The notes under the pieces are model-generated. The model had not been told where the DNA came from and did no database searches. It worked only from the letters and a program-made list of their open reading frames with translations. A program made the position numbers and the translations under genes. 64,000 nt of DNA from Kribbella sp. CA-293567 (GTDB lineage: Bacteria; Actinomycetota; Actinomycetes; Propionibacteriales; Kribbellaceae), in NCBI RefSeq assembly GCF_027627575.1, contig NZ_CP114065.1, forward strand, positions 4,464,001 through 4,528,000. Reading direction: 5' to 3'. This document shows, one piece after another, positions 43,351 through 55,732 of this stretch (position 1 is the stretch's first letter; each line of letters begins with the position of its first letter).

Positions 43351-44901
43351 TCAGGCGGGAAGCGGCTTGTACGGACCAACGGTGACCTCGCCGGTCAGCT
43401 CCGCGACCACCGTCTGCAGCCCGGTCGGCCGGCCCTTCACGTACGTCACCAGCGTGACCTGGCCCGGCCGCCGCAGCGTGTACCCCAGAGCGAACGCGTA
43501 CGCCGCTCCGCCGGTAGTCCCGTTGGTGAAGGTCGTGACTGATCGCCCGCCGACCGTCTTGGTGTCCGGCCCGACCTGCCGATGCAGGTGCCCGGACAGC
43601 AGCAACGACGCGCATCCCCGGCTGGCGGTGTCCTGGAAAGACGACGGATCGTGGACGAGCATGGTCGAGATCGGCTCGTCCTCCGGCTGGTCGCAGGCCA
43701 CGTCGGCCAGCCGCTTGGACTGCTCCGCGATGGTCTCGTCGCCCGCGCTGTCGGCGCTGCCGAGACCGGTCCGGGTCGGGTCGCTGTCGCCCAGGAAGCG
43801 AATCCCCTCGATCTCCACCGGCTTGCTGTCGAGCACGGTGAACTTGTTCTTCCGCATCGCGTCCTCGATGTGCCCGCCGGCGTCGTGGTTGCCCGCGACC
43901 GCGACCACCTTGAGGTCCCGGAAGTGCTGCGCCAGCGAGTTGATGCTGAACACCTCCCACGCCTGCCCCGACGACGAGTCGTCGCCGGCGTCGATCAGCA
44001 CCTTCGCGCCGGCCACCTTGGCGACCTCGGCGGCGAACGGGTCCATCCCGATGTTGTCGTGCCGGTCCGAGACCAGCAGCGCGATGGTCTCCCCCTCCGC
44101 CGCCTGGTGGATCCGGCCGCCCACCCGGCTGACCCGGTCGCGGAGCTGCCCGTAGAACTCGGTCGACCGCTCGTAGGTCTCGACCGCGGTCTTGATGATC
44201 CCGATCCCGCCGGTGGTGGAGAAGCCGGAGGCGACCTCGACGGTCTTCAGCCGCTCGTCGAAGGACAGTTCGGGCAGCAGCTTGGACAGCGGCTGCCACT
44301 CGGTCGGCGGCGTCTCCGGGGTCCGCATCCGGCCCGGCCCGAAGATCGAGGCGATCGTGATCAGCATCGCCACCAGGACGACGATCGCGCGGTGCTGGAC
44401 CCGGCGTTCGGAGTTGTGTACCGCGACCCAGAGCTCGCGGCGGCGACGCGGGCCGACCATCGCCCAGGCGGTCGCCACCACCACCGCGACCAGCAGTCCC
44501 GAGCCGGCGCCCGCGACCGCGTTGTCGACCGCCATCTCGCGGATCACCTCGCGGATGCGGGCGATCTCACCGTCGGGCTGGGAGGCGATCAACGCGTCCC
44601 GGGTGAGCAGCTCGTTCAGGTTGTCGGCGTCGGTCTCCTGGATGTCGATGTTGATCCCGAGACCGCCCGGCAGATCGGTCGGCAACCGCAGCCGCGGCAG
44701 TACCGCGCCGAGGTCGAGCGTCGCGTGCCCGTCGAAACTCGGCGAGACGTTGGCGGCGTGCGCGCCGATGGTGACCCGCTCGGAGTCGTTGCCGAAACCG
44801 AGCAGCCCGACCGAGGCCGACACCACCAGCCAGAGCAGTACCAGCGCACCCCACGGCGCCGCTTTGCGGAGCCGGGCCCTTGTCACCAGCGGTCCAGACA
44901 C
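43351..44901 (-). CDS. Membrane-bound calcineurin-like metallophosphoesterase
   Basis: About 516 residues. Two transmembrane helices (about 20-40 and 150-170) bracket a short extracytoplasmic loop, with a third hydrophobic segment near 195 before the phosphoesterase domain. The metal ligands are all present in order: SDRHDN, DAGDDSSSG, VAGNHDAGG, MLVHDP and LLSGHLHRQ. Substrate (phosphodiester or nucleotide) unknown. GTG at 44901 is chosen (VSGPLVTRARLRK), with AGGTTGGAG upstream; a TTG at 44928 would add nine residues. Downstream of gltBD but separated by a strong hairpin and repeat array. Confidence 0.88.
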   Translation of the reverse strand: MSGPLVTRARLRKAAPWGALVLLWLVVSASVGLLGFGNDSERVTIGAHAANVSPSFDGHATLDLGAVLPRLRLPTDLPGGLGINIDIQETDADNLNELLTRDALIASQPDGEIARIREVIREMAVDNAVAGAGSGLLVAVVVATAWAMVGPRRRRELWVAVHNSERRVQHRAIVVLVAMLITIASIFGPGRMRTPETPPTEWQPLSKLLPELSFDERLKTVEVASGFSTTGGIGIIKTAVETYERSTEFYGQLRDRVSRVGGRIHQAAEGETIALLVSDRHDNIGMDPFAAEVAKVAGAKVLIDAGDDSSSGQAWEVFSINSLAQHFRDLKVVAVAGNHDAGGHIEDAMRKNKFTVLDSKPVEIEGIRFLGDSDPTRTGLGSADSAGDETIAEQSKRLADVACDQPEDEPISTMLVHDPSSFQDTASRGCASLLLSGHLHRQVGPDTKTVGGRSVTTFTNGTTGGAAYAFALGYTLRRPGQVTLVTYVKGRPTGLQTVVAELTGEVTVGPYKPLPA

Positions 44902-45017
44902 AGGCTCCAACCTATTGCGCGGAATCAAACGGAAGGCATCACGGCGCGCGGTTCAGCCCGTCCCCGCAGAAGTTCGCTGTCGCGCCGCACTCGAGTGGGG
45001 TGGTTACCCCGGGCGGA

Positions 45018-45055
45018 GGTGGGTTACCCCCGGTACGAACCGGGGGTAACCCACC
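45018..45055. terminator. Perfect 17-bp hairpin beyond gltD
   Basis: GGTGGGTTACCCCCGGT (45018-45034), loop ACGA, and ACCGGGGGTAACCCACC (45039-45055) are exact reverse complements. It is followed (in plus coordinates) by direct copies of its right arm, lies about 100 bases beyond the gltD stop, and is the likely terminator of gltBD transcripts. Confidence 0.7.
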
Positions 45056-45159
45056 CGTACTGGGGGTGACCACCCGTACCGGGGGATAACCCGTACCGGG
45101 GGTAACCCACCCGTACCGGGGGGCAACCCACCCGTACTGGGGGGTAACCCACCCCTAGC
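45042..45159. repeat. Six tandem 17-21 bp repeats, consensus GGGGGTAACCCACCCGTACC
   Basis: Units start at 45042, 45062, 45081, 45098, 45118 and 45139 and measure 20, 19, 17, 20, 21 and 21 bases. Each contains GGGTAACCC or a one- or two-base variant, an odd-symmetry palindrome, followed by (CA)CCCGTAC. The array ends two bases before the gltD stop codon on the minus strand, and the first unit is also the right arm of the 45018-45055 hairpin. The units are contiguous with no unique spacers. A protein-binding iteron array, a multi-hairpin transcript end, or slipped-strand expansion are all possible. Confidence 0.85.
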
Positions 45160-45161
45160 TG

Positions 45162-46627
45162 CTAGACGACCAAGGGGCGAGCGGTGGGTGGGATGGGTGT
45201 CGGCAAGGTCGACGAACCGGTCAGCAGGGCGTCCACGCCGGCCGCGCAGGAGCGGCCTTCGGCGATCGCCCAGACGATCAGCGACTGGCCCCGGCCGGCG
45301 TCACCGCAGGCGAAGACACCGTCGACCGACGTCTGGTAGGACTTGTCGCGCTTCACGTTGCCGCGCTCGTCCAGCTCGACGCCGAGCTGCTCCAGGAAGC
45401 CTTCCTTCTCCGGACCGAGGAAGCCCATCGCCAGCAGCACCAGCTGCGCGGGGATGGTGCGCTCGGAGCCCTCGACCGGCGTGAACCGGCCTTCGACCAG
45501 CTCCACCTCGATCAGGTCCAGACCAGAAACGTTGCCGTCGGCATCGGCGACGAAGTTGTTGGTCGAGACCGCGTAGACCCGGTCGCCGCCCTCCTCGTGC
45601 GCCGAGGCGACCCGGTAGATCATCGGGTACGTCGGCCACGGGTGGGCGTCCGGCCGCTCGTCGGAGGGCCGCGGCATGATCTCCAGTTGCGTCACGCTGC
45701 GGGCGCCCTGGCGGTGCGCAGTACCGAGGCAGTCCGCGCCGGTGTCGCCACCGCCGATGATCACCACGTCCTTGCCGGTGGCAAGGATCTGGTCCTCGAC
45801 CGTCTCCCCCAGCGCGACCCGGTTGGCCTGCGGGAGGTACTCCATCGCCTGGTGGATCCCGGCGAACTCACGGCCCGGTACCGGCAGGTCGCGCGCCGCG
45901 GTGGCGCCGGTGGCGATCACGACGGCGTCGTAGCGCTGCTTGAGCTGGGTGCCGGTGACGTCCACGCCGACGTTGACGCCGGAGCGGAAGACCGTGCCCT
46001 CTTCCTTCATCTGCTGGATCCGGCGCTCGACCTGCGCCTTCTCCATCTTGAACTCCGGGATACCGAACCGCAGCAACCCACCCGGCGCCGAGGCGCGCTC
46101 GTAGACCGCGACGGTGTGCCCCGCCCGGGTCAGCTGCTGGGCGACGGCGAGCCCGGCCGGGCCGGAGCCGACGACCGCGATCGTCTTGCCGGTCAGCCAC
46201 TCCGGCGGCTGGGGCCGGACGTCGCCGGACTCCCAGGCCTTGTCGATGATCGCGACCTCGACGTTCTTGATCGTCACCGGCTCCTGGTTGATCCCCAGCA
46301 CGCAGGCCGGTTCACAGGGCGCCGGGCACAGCCGCCCGGTGAACTCCGGGAAGTTGTTGGTCGCGTGCAGCCGCTCGATCGCGCCGGTCCAGTCGTCGCG
46401 CCAGACCAGGTCGTTCCACTCCGGGATCAGGTTGCCCAGCGGGCAGCCGGTGTGGCAGAACGGGATCCCGCAGTCCATACAGCGGCCGGCCTGCTTGCCG
46501 ATGATCGGCAGCAGCGCCTTGCCCGGTCCACCGGGGTAGACCTCTTTCCAGTCCTTCTTGCGTTCCTCCACCGGACGGCGCTCGGCGACCTCGCGCGGGG
46601 TGGTCAGGAATCCCTTCGGGTCAGCCA

Positions 46628-46628
<1 letters not shown>
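45162..46628 (-). CDS. gltD: Glutamate synthase (NADPH) small subunit
   Basis: A 488-residue flavoprotein that passes electrons from NADPH to the large subunit. The N-terminal cysteine-rich region (CMDCGIPFCHTGCPLGN and CPAPCEPAC) binds two [4Fe-4S] clusters. The FAD site is VVGSGPAGLAVAQQLTRAG and the NADPH site is VVIIGGGDTGADCLGTAHR, followed by VFACGDAGRGQSLIVWAI. The ATG shares one base with the gltB stop (TGATG at 46628). Ammonia assimilation through GOGAT: glutamine plus 2-oxoglutarate gives two glutamates. Confidence 0.97.
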
Positions 46629-51166
<4,538 letters not shown>

Positions 51167-51267
51167 TCAGGGGCTCCCGTCGTCCTACGGTCAACTACTG
51201 GCCGCGGGACAACACTGGCCCAAGCCGGGAGTCCCGAGACTACCTCATGACGCCCACCGGCTGGACA

Positions 51268-51302
51268 CACATTCCACCGCCGGGACGCCTTTCACATTCC
51301 AC
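51268..51302. promoter_or_regulatory. Direct repeats CACATTCCAC upstream of gltB
   Basis: CACATTCCAC occurs at 51268-51277 and again at 51293-51302, 25 bases apart, in the 204-base region upstream of gltB. Possible sites for a nitrogen regulator. They do not match the GlnR or AmtR boxes I know, so the role is uncertain. Confidence 0.3.
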
Positions 51303-51370
51303 AACCGAGCTTCGCTACAGCTTGTAAGCAAACGCTCACTGCGGCGTCTACCCATAGTGACATCCGCGGG

Positions 51371-51734
51371 TTAAATCCGGGGGTCAGTGGTGGCTGCAGC
51401 GGCGCGCCAGGAGGCGTGGAACAAGTCGTAGCTGGGATATCTGGTGGTGACGGCTTCCTGCTGACTCGATCAGTCCGTGGTACTCCGGCAGCAGCGGGTG
51501 GCTGATCGACTCGGCCAGCGCGGCTGCGTTGCGCAGTACTCGCTCGCGCCGCTCGAAACCGGAGATCGGCTTCGGGTCTGCGGGGTCGCCCGCGGTTTTG
51601 ACGAAGTACCGCTGACCTGCGATCTCGACGCCGTACGAGAGGTTGCCGGAGTCCTGGGTGTCGAACCTCGCGAACACCGTGCCCACCTGGTCGAGGTACT
51701 GCGCGGGCTGGTCGTCGATCGTCGCGGGAAACAC
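51371..51734 (-). pseudogene. Kinase-like gene remnant with internal deletion and frameshift
   Basis: The first 98 or so codons read GTVFARFDTQDSGNLSYGVE, RYFVKTAGDP and HPLLPEYHGLIES, the N-terminal lobe of an actinobacterial Ser/Thr-kinase-like protein of about 270 residues. After ATCGAGTCAG the frame ends at 51384 with a meaningless tail. In the next frame, from about 51458, QEAVTTRYPSYDLFHASW runs to a TAA at 51371; this matches the C-terminal end I recall for the same family. About 160 central codons, including the catalytic loop, are therefore missing, and the two ends are out of frame. A short expressed fragment cannot be excluded. Lies between gltB and the VIT1-like gene. Confidence 0.7.
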
Positions 51735-51744
51735 CCGCGAGAGG

Positions 51745-52512
51745 CTAGCCGATGCCCGGACCGACGAGGGTGCCGACGAAGTAGGTGAGGGCCGCGGCGG
51801 CGCCGCCGAGCAGGAGCTGGCGGAGACCGGAGTACCACCAGGAGCGGGTGGTGACGCGGCTGACGACGGCTCCGCAGATGAAGAGGGCGGTGAGCGACAT
51901 GATCAGGGCCGGGAGGACCGATGAGGCGCCCAGGAGGTAAGGCAACAGCGGGATCAGCGCGCCGATGGCGAAGCAGACGAACGACGACGCCGCCGCGACC
52001 ACCGGTGAGGGAAGGTCGTTGGGGTCGAGCCCCAGTTCTTCGCGGACGTGCTCCTCGAGCGCCTGGTCCGGGTCGGCGTGGAACTGCCGGGCGACCTTGT
52101 CGGCCAGCTCCGGGTCGAGACCCTTGTGCTGATAGGTCTCGGAGAGCTCGCGTTCCTCCTCGCCCGGGTGCCGCTGGATCTCACGCCGCTCGACCTCGAT
52201 CTCGGCGCGCGCCAGCTCCCGCTGCGAGGCGACCGAGGTGTACTCCCCCGCCGCCATCGAGAACGCACCGGCCGCCAGTCCGGCCAGCCCCGCCAGCACC
52301 ACGAACCCGGAGCCGCTCTTGGTGCCGCCGTCCATCCCGGCGATCAACGCGAAGTTGGAGACCAGCCCGTCCATCGCTCCGAACACCGCGGGCCGCAGCC
52401 AGCCCCCGGTGACATCCCGATGCTGGTGGTCGTTGGTGTGCTCGGAAACCGCGGGCGCCGGCGCCGAAGAAACCTCTTCGTCGCCGGCCGCGGAGGTGCT
52501 GCTGTCAGTCAC
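51745..52512 (-). CDS. VIT1/CCC1-family iron/manganese transporter
   Basis: A 255-residue membrane transporter. After a hydrophilic N-terminus the family start AVFGAMDGLVSNFALIAG appears, then AAGAFSMAAGEYTSVASQRE, a cytoplasmic metal-binding helical region rich in Glu (HPGEEERELSETYQHKGLDP), and three C-terminal helices ending TYFVGTLVGPGIG. The family moves Fe2+ or Mn2+ against protons, usually out of the cytosol or into storage. The GTG start at 52512 overlaps the lgt stop by eight bases; the in-frame extension to 52674 would lie inside lgt and is rejected. Confidence 0.9.
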   Translation of the reverse strand: MTDSSTSAAGDEEVSSAPAPAVSEHTNDHQHRDVTGGWLRPAVFGAMDGLVSNFALIAGMDGGTKSGSGFVVLAGLAGLAAGAFSMAAGEYTSVASQRELARAEIEVERREIQRHPGEEERELSETYQHKGLDPELADKVARQFHADPDQALEEHVREELGLDPNDLPSPVVAAASSFVCFAIGALIPLLPYLLGASSVLPALIMSLTALFICGAVVSRVTTRSWWYSGLRQLLLGGAAAALTYFVGTLVGPGIG

Positions 52513-53764
52513 GGGACCCGTCTGGTGCCGGCCTGTCTCCCTCCACGGGGCTGTGCGGGCCGACCTCTTCGACAACCGGCTTGGTGACAGAAGCGGTGGA
52601 GACCGACGAGCCGGCGGTGGGGTGGTCGGCGGCAGACGGATTGCTGGTCGAGGCGATCTCGTCCGATGAACCATGAGTGGGAGCGGCGGAGTGTGTAACA
52701 GAGGCGGCGGAGGCTGCAGCCTTGTCGGTGGTGGAGTTTGCCGGCTCGTCCGGGGTGATGGAGTTTGCAGGCTCGTCCGGGGTGGTGGAGTTTGCCGGCT
52801 CGTCTGCGGTGGTGGAGTTTGCAGCCTCGTCCGCGGTGGTGGCGGCCGGTTCGTCTGTAGCGGAAGCGGCCGGCTCGTCCGCGGTGGCAGCGGCGCTGTC
52901 GGTCGGGGCGGGGTCGCCGGCCGGGGCGGAGACGTCTTCCTGGCCTGGCCGGAGCCGGGCGGAGACGACGAAGAACGCGACGGCGAGGACGAAGAGGACG
53001 ATGGACGTCCAGACGTTCAGGCGGAGGCCGGCGAACTCGTTGACCGTGTCGATCCGGAGGTTCTCGATCCAGGCGCGCCCGGCGCAGTAGCCGGCGACGT
53101 ACAGCGCGAAGGCGCGACCGTGGCCGAGCTTGTAGCGGCGGCCGACCAGGATCACCAGGGCGATCACGCCGAGGTTCCACAGGGCTTCGTACAGGAAGGT
53201 CGGGTGGAAGGTGCCGAAGTCCTGGAAGCCGTCCGGCCGGTGCACCGGGTCGATCTCCAGGCCCCACCAGTGGTTGGTCGGGCGCCCGAAGAGCTCCTGG
53301 TTGAAGTAGTTGCCGAAGCGGCCGATCACCTGCGCCAGCGCGATGCCCGGCGCCATCGCGTCGGCGACCGCCAGGAACGGCACCTTGTGACGGCGGCAGG
53401 CGATCCATGCGCCGAGGGCTCCAAAGCCGACCGCGCCCCAGATCCCCAGCCCGCCGTTCCAGATCTTCAGCGCGTCGATCGGGTGCTTGCCCTCACCGAA
53501 GTACAGCTCGGCGTCGGTGAGCACGTGGTAGATCCGCGCGCCGACCAGGCCGAACGGCACCGCCCACATGATCACGTCGGCCAGTACTTCGGCCGAGCCA
53601 CCGCGGGCGACCCAGCGTTTCCGGCCGAGCCAGTAGCCGGCGAAGATGCCGATCAGGATGCAGATGGCGTAGGCACGCAACGGCAGCGGGCCGAGGTGCC
53701 AGACGCCCTGGCTGGGACTGGGAATGAACGCCGGAACGATCACGGCAGGCAGCTGACTAGACAT
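52505..53764 (-). CDS. lgt: Prolipoprotein diacylglyceryl transferase with long repetitive tail
   Basis: Lgt transfers diacylglycerol from phosphatidylglycerol to the lipobox cysteine of prolipoproteins. The enzyme fills residues 1 to about 271, with seven helices, the signature VIGRFGNYFNQELFGRPT with the essential Arg, and HPTFLYEALWNLGVIAL. Residues about 272-419 form a hydrophilic tail of Ala, Thr, Ser, Asp, Glu and Pro containing four 9-residue repeats (consensus TTPDEPANS) and looser copies. Such a tail is absent from the usual 260-300 residue enzyme. It should lie in the cytoplasm if the normal topology holds. The start is ATG. Confidence 0.94.
   Translation of the reverse strand: MSSQLPAVIVPAFIPSPSQGVWHLGPLPLRAYAICILIGIFAGYWLGRKRWVARGGSAEVLADVIMWAVPFGLVGARIYHVLTDAELYFGEGKHPIDALKIWNGGLGIWGAVGFGALGAWIACRRHKVPFLAVADAMAPGIALAQVIGRFGNYFNQELFGRPTNHWWGLEIDPVHRPDGFQDFGTFHPTFLYEALWNLGVIALVILVGRRYKLGHGRAFALYVAGYCAGRAWIENLRIDTVNEFAGLRLNVWTSIVLFVLAVAFFVVSARLRPGQEDVSAPAGDPAPTDSAAATADEPAASATDEPAATTADEAANSTTADEPANSTTPDEPANSITPDEPANSTTDKAAASAASVTHSAAPTHGSSDEIASTSNPSAADHPTAGSSVSTASVTKPVVEEVGPHSPVEGDRPAPDGSRD
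52733..52840. repeat. Four 27-bp tandem repeats in the lgt tail
   Basis: Units at 52733-52759, 52760-52786, 52787-52813 and 52814-52840 each read GGAGTTTGC(C/A)GGCTCGTC... with one to three differences. The first three are nearly identical, and looser copies follow to about 52900. The 27-base period keeps the lgt frame and encodes nine residues. Confidence 0.85.
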
Positions 53765-53837
53765 GGCAGTCGGGAATCTACCCGTCCCGCCCCGACCGCG
53801 ACCACCGACCCGTGGTCACGATTGGGAACGGAGCGGG

Positions 53838-54590
53838 TCAGCTGATCCCGCTGACGGCGGCCTTGATGCCGTCGACGGTCAACTGCTCGCCGTCCAGCCG
53901 CTTGCCGTTCACGAAGACCGTCGGGGTCCCGGTCACCTCGCGCTTGGTGGACGCGTCGGAGATCGAGTCCAGCCAGCCCTTGTAGCTGTTGTCCTTGACC
54001 GCGGCCTCGAACTTCGCGTCACCGATGCCGAGTTTCTTGCCCAGCTCGAGCAGCTGGTCGGTCGTCCAGGCCTTGGTGAAGTCCTCGAACATCTCGTCGG
54101 CGTAGGTCAGCGCCTTGCCGTTCGCGGCAGCCGCTGCGAAGGCGTTGGCCAACCGCGGCGACGCCTCGGGGTTGACGAAGTCCATCGGCCAGTAGGTCAG
54201 CGTGGCGGTTCCGTCCTCGACCAGCGCGTCGATCGCCGGCCCGGTCTCGCGCTCGAACTCCGCGCAGTGCGGGCAGCGGAAGTCGAGGTACACGTCGATG
54301 TGCGTCTTCGCGCCCTCCTTGCCGACCGTGACGCCCTCACCGCTCTTGCCCGGCGCGGTGATCATGGCCGGCTCGACCCGGCCGTCGGAGCTCACCTCGA
54401 CCGACGAGTTCTTGCGCCAGTAGTCGACGCCGACGGCCGCGACCAGCGCAAGCACCACGATGCCGACGATCACGATGCCCGGCCCGATCCGGCGCTTCTT
54501 CGGCTGCACCAGCGGGTTGGCCACCGGCTTCGACGGACCTTTGACCGGACGGTTGGCAGCACCTTTGCCGCGACCCTTGGACTTGCTCAC
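53838..54590 (-). CDS. DsbA-like membrane-anchored thioredoxin-fold protein
   Basis: A 250-residue protein: a basic cytoplasmic N-terminus (KSKGRGKGAANRP), one transmembrane helix (about 37-55), and an extracytoplasmic thioredoxin-fold domain of the DsbA/thioredoxin_4 type. The active site is CPHC (Cys106 and Cys109) in YLDFRCPHCAEFE, and the cis-proline loop is VTGTPTVFVNG. It is expected to oxidise or isomerise disulfides of exported proteins. The GTG start overlaps the MauE stop by four bases (54587-54590). Third gene of the SCO-MauE-DsbA set. Confidence 0.92.
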   Translation of the reverse strand: MSKSKGRGKGAANRPVKGPSKPVANPLVQPKKRRIGPGIVIVGIVVLALVAAVGVDYWRKNSSVEVSSDGRVEPAMITAPGKSGEGVTVGKEGAKTHIDVYLDFRCPHCAEFERETGPAIDALVEDGTATLTYWPMDFVNPEASPRLANAFAAAAANGKALTYADEMFEDFTKAWTTDQLLELGKKLGIGDAKFEAAVKDNSYKGWLDSISDASTKREVTGTPTVFVNGKRLDGEQLTVDGIKAAVSGIS

Positions 54591-55066
54591 GACGCTGTGA
54601 CTCCTGTCGGGGTGTGAGGTTCCGCTTCCAGAGCGAACTTGCTGAACGGCTTGACGAACAACCAGGCCGCGAGTGCCACCAGGCCGACGTCGCGCAGGAT
54701 CTCCTGCAGGTACTTCGTCTCGCCGGGCGCGACCTGACCGCCACCGCCGAAGCAGCCGCAGTCGATCGCCAGGCCGCGGGCCCAGGCAGACGCCACGGCG
54801 GCGATGAACAACAGCATCAGAACGCCGGCCGCGACGGCCGCCGGGCGGACGCCGTACCCGACGATCAGCAGGATCCCGATCACGATCTCCAGGAACGGCA
54901 GCAGCAACCCGACGATGCCGTCGAATCCCTGCGGGAGCAGCTCGTAGGCCCGGACCGCCTGGGTCGCGGCCTCCGGATCGGTCACCTTCAGCGCGCCGGC
55001 GACCAGCAGCACGCCACCGAGAGCCAGTCTCGCGACCAGCGAGATCCACGGGTACCAGACCTTCAC
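54587..55066 (-). CDS. MauE/DoxX-type membrane redox protein
   Basis: 159 residues, four transmembrane helices of the MauE/DoxX fold (GVLLVAGALKVTDPEAA near the start) and two cysteines in IDCGCFGGG (Cys103, Cys105) in a loop between helices 3 and 4. MauE-like proteins are thought to relay electrons across the membrane, in the manner of DsbB or DsbD, to an extracytoplasmic thioredoxin-like partner. The DsbA-like protein encoded next, coupled by overlap, is the obvious partner. The start is ATG. Confidence 0.9.
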   Translation of the reverse strand: MKVWYPWISLVARLALGGVLLVAGALKVTDPEAATQAVRAYELLPQGFDGIVGLLLPFLEIVIGILLIVGYGVRPAAVAAGVLMLLFIAAVASAWARGLAIDCGCFGGGGQVAPGETKYLQEILRDVGLVALAAWLFVKPFSKFALEAEPHTPTGVTAS

Positions 55067-55725
55067 CGGTTGTCCTCCACCAGCTTGCCGAAGTCGTGCG
55101 CCATGTCACCGATCGCCGCGTTCGACAGCCAGAGCACACCGGCCTTGTCGTTCTTGCCGAACCCGAGCACCTGCGCGCCGTGACCGACCTCGTAGCCACC
55201 CGACGGCAGCTTCTTCATCCCCTCGACCGGTACGCCGACCGCCTTGGCGATCTCCTTGATCGAGCCCAGCGACCCGGTCAGCCCGACGAACGCCGGATCG
55301 AACCGGTCCAGGTACTTGCGGATCACCGGCCCGGTGTCACGCGACGGGTCGGTGGTGATGAACAGCACCTGCACCTGGTCCCGCACCGACTCGTCCAGCT
55401 TGGTCAGCGCCGACGCGACGTCGGCCATCACGGTCGGGCAGACGTCCGGGCAGTTGGTGTAGCCGAAGAACACCAGCGTGACCGGCTTCCTGGTCGAGGT
55501 GACCAGGTTGAACTCGTTGCCGCCGGTATCGGTCAGCACCTTGGCCGGTAACGCGTACGGCCGGTCCAGGGTTGCTCCCCGCAACCCGTTCGGATCCCCT
55601 GCCGGGGTCCTGATGATGGCCCCGCCGGGGTTGTCCGCTGTCTGCTTCTGCCCGCCGCTGCAGCCCACGAGGGCAAGCAGAGCCACCGCGGCGAAGAAAA
55701 CGGCCGCGTTCCTGGTTCGACTCAC
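55063..55725 (-). CDS. SCO1/SenC-family lipoprotein
   Basis: About 220 residues. Signal peptide with lipobox (LLALVGC, Cys22). The thioredoxin-like domain has the copper-binding or redox motif CPDVCP (Cys92, Cys96) in FFGYTNCPDVCPTVMADV, and a downstream histidine (VGHGAQ). SCO proteins deliver copper to the CuA site of cytochrome c oxidase or reduce its cysteines. The GTG start at 55725 follows the trpA stop by seven bases. The stop overlaps the MauE start. The trio SCO-MauE-DsbA probably shares the trp transcript. Confidence 0.92.
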   Translation of the reverse strand: MSRTRNAAVFFAAVALLALVGCSGGQKQTADNPGGAIIRTPAGDPNGLRGATLDRPYALPAKVLTDTGGNEFNLVTSTRKPVTLVFFGYTNCPDVCPTVMADVASALTKLDESVRDQVQVLFITTDPSRDTGPVIRKYLDRFDPAFVGLTGSLGSIKEIAKAVGVPVEGMKKLPSGGYEVGHGAQVLGFGKNDKAGVLWLSNAAIGDMAHDFGKLVEDNR

Positions 55726-55732
55726 GAGTGGG

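Noticed and set aside
45042..45159. CRISPR array
   Set aside because: Repeats are contiguous, with no unique spacers between them, and no cas gene is present.
51167..51370. Riboswitch upstream of gltB
   Set aside because: No recognisable aptamer core was found, only short repeats and a weak dyad.
51384..51734. Ordinary small hypothetical protein
   Set aside because: The last 17 or so residues of this frame look random, while an adjacent frame continues the family C-terminus, so a deleted pseudogene fits better.
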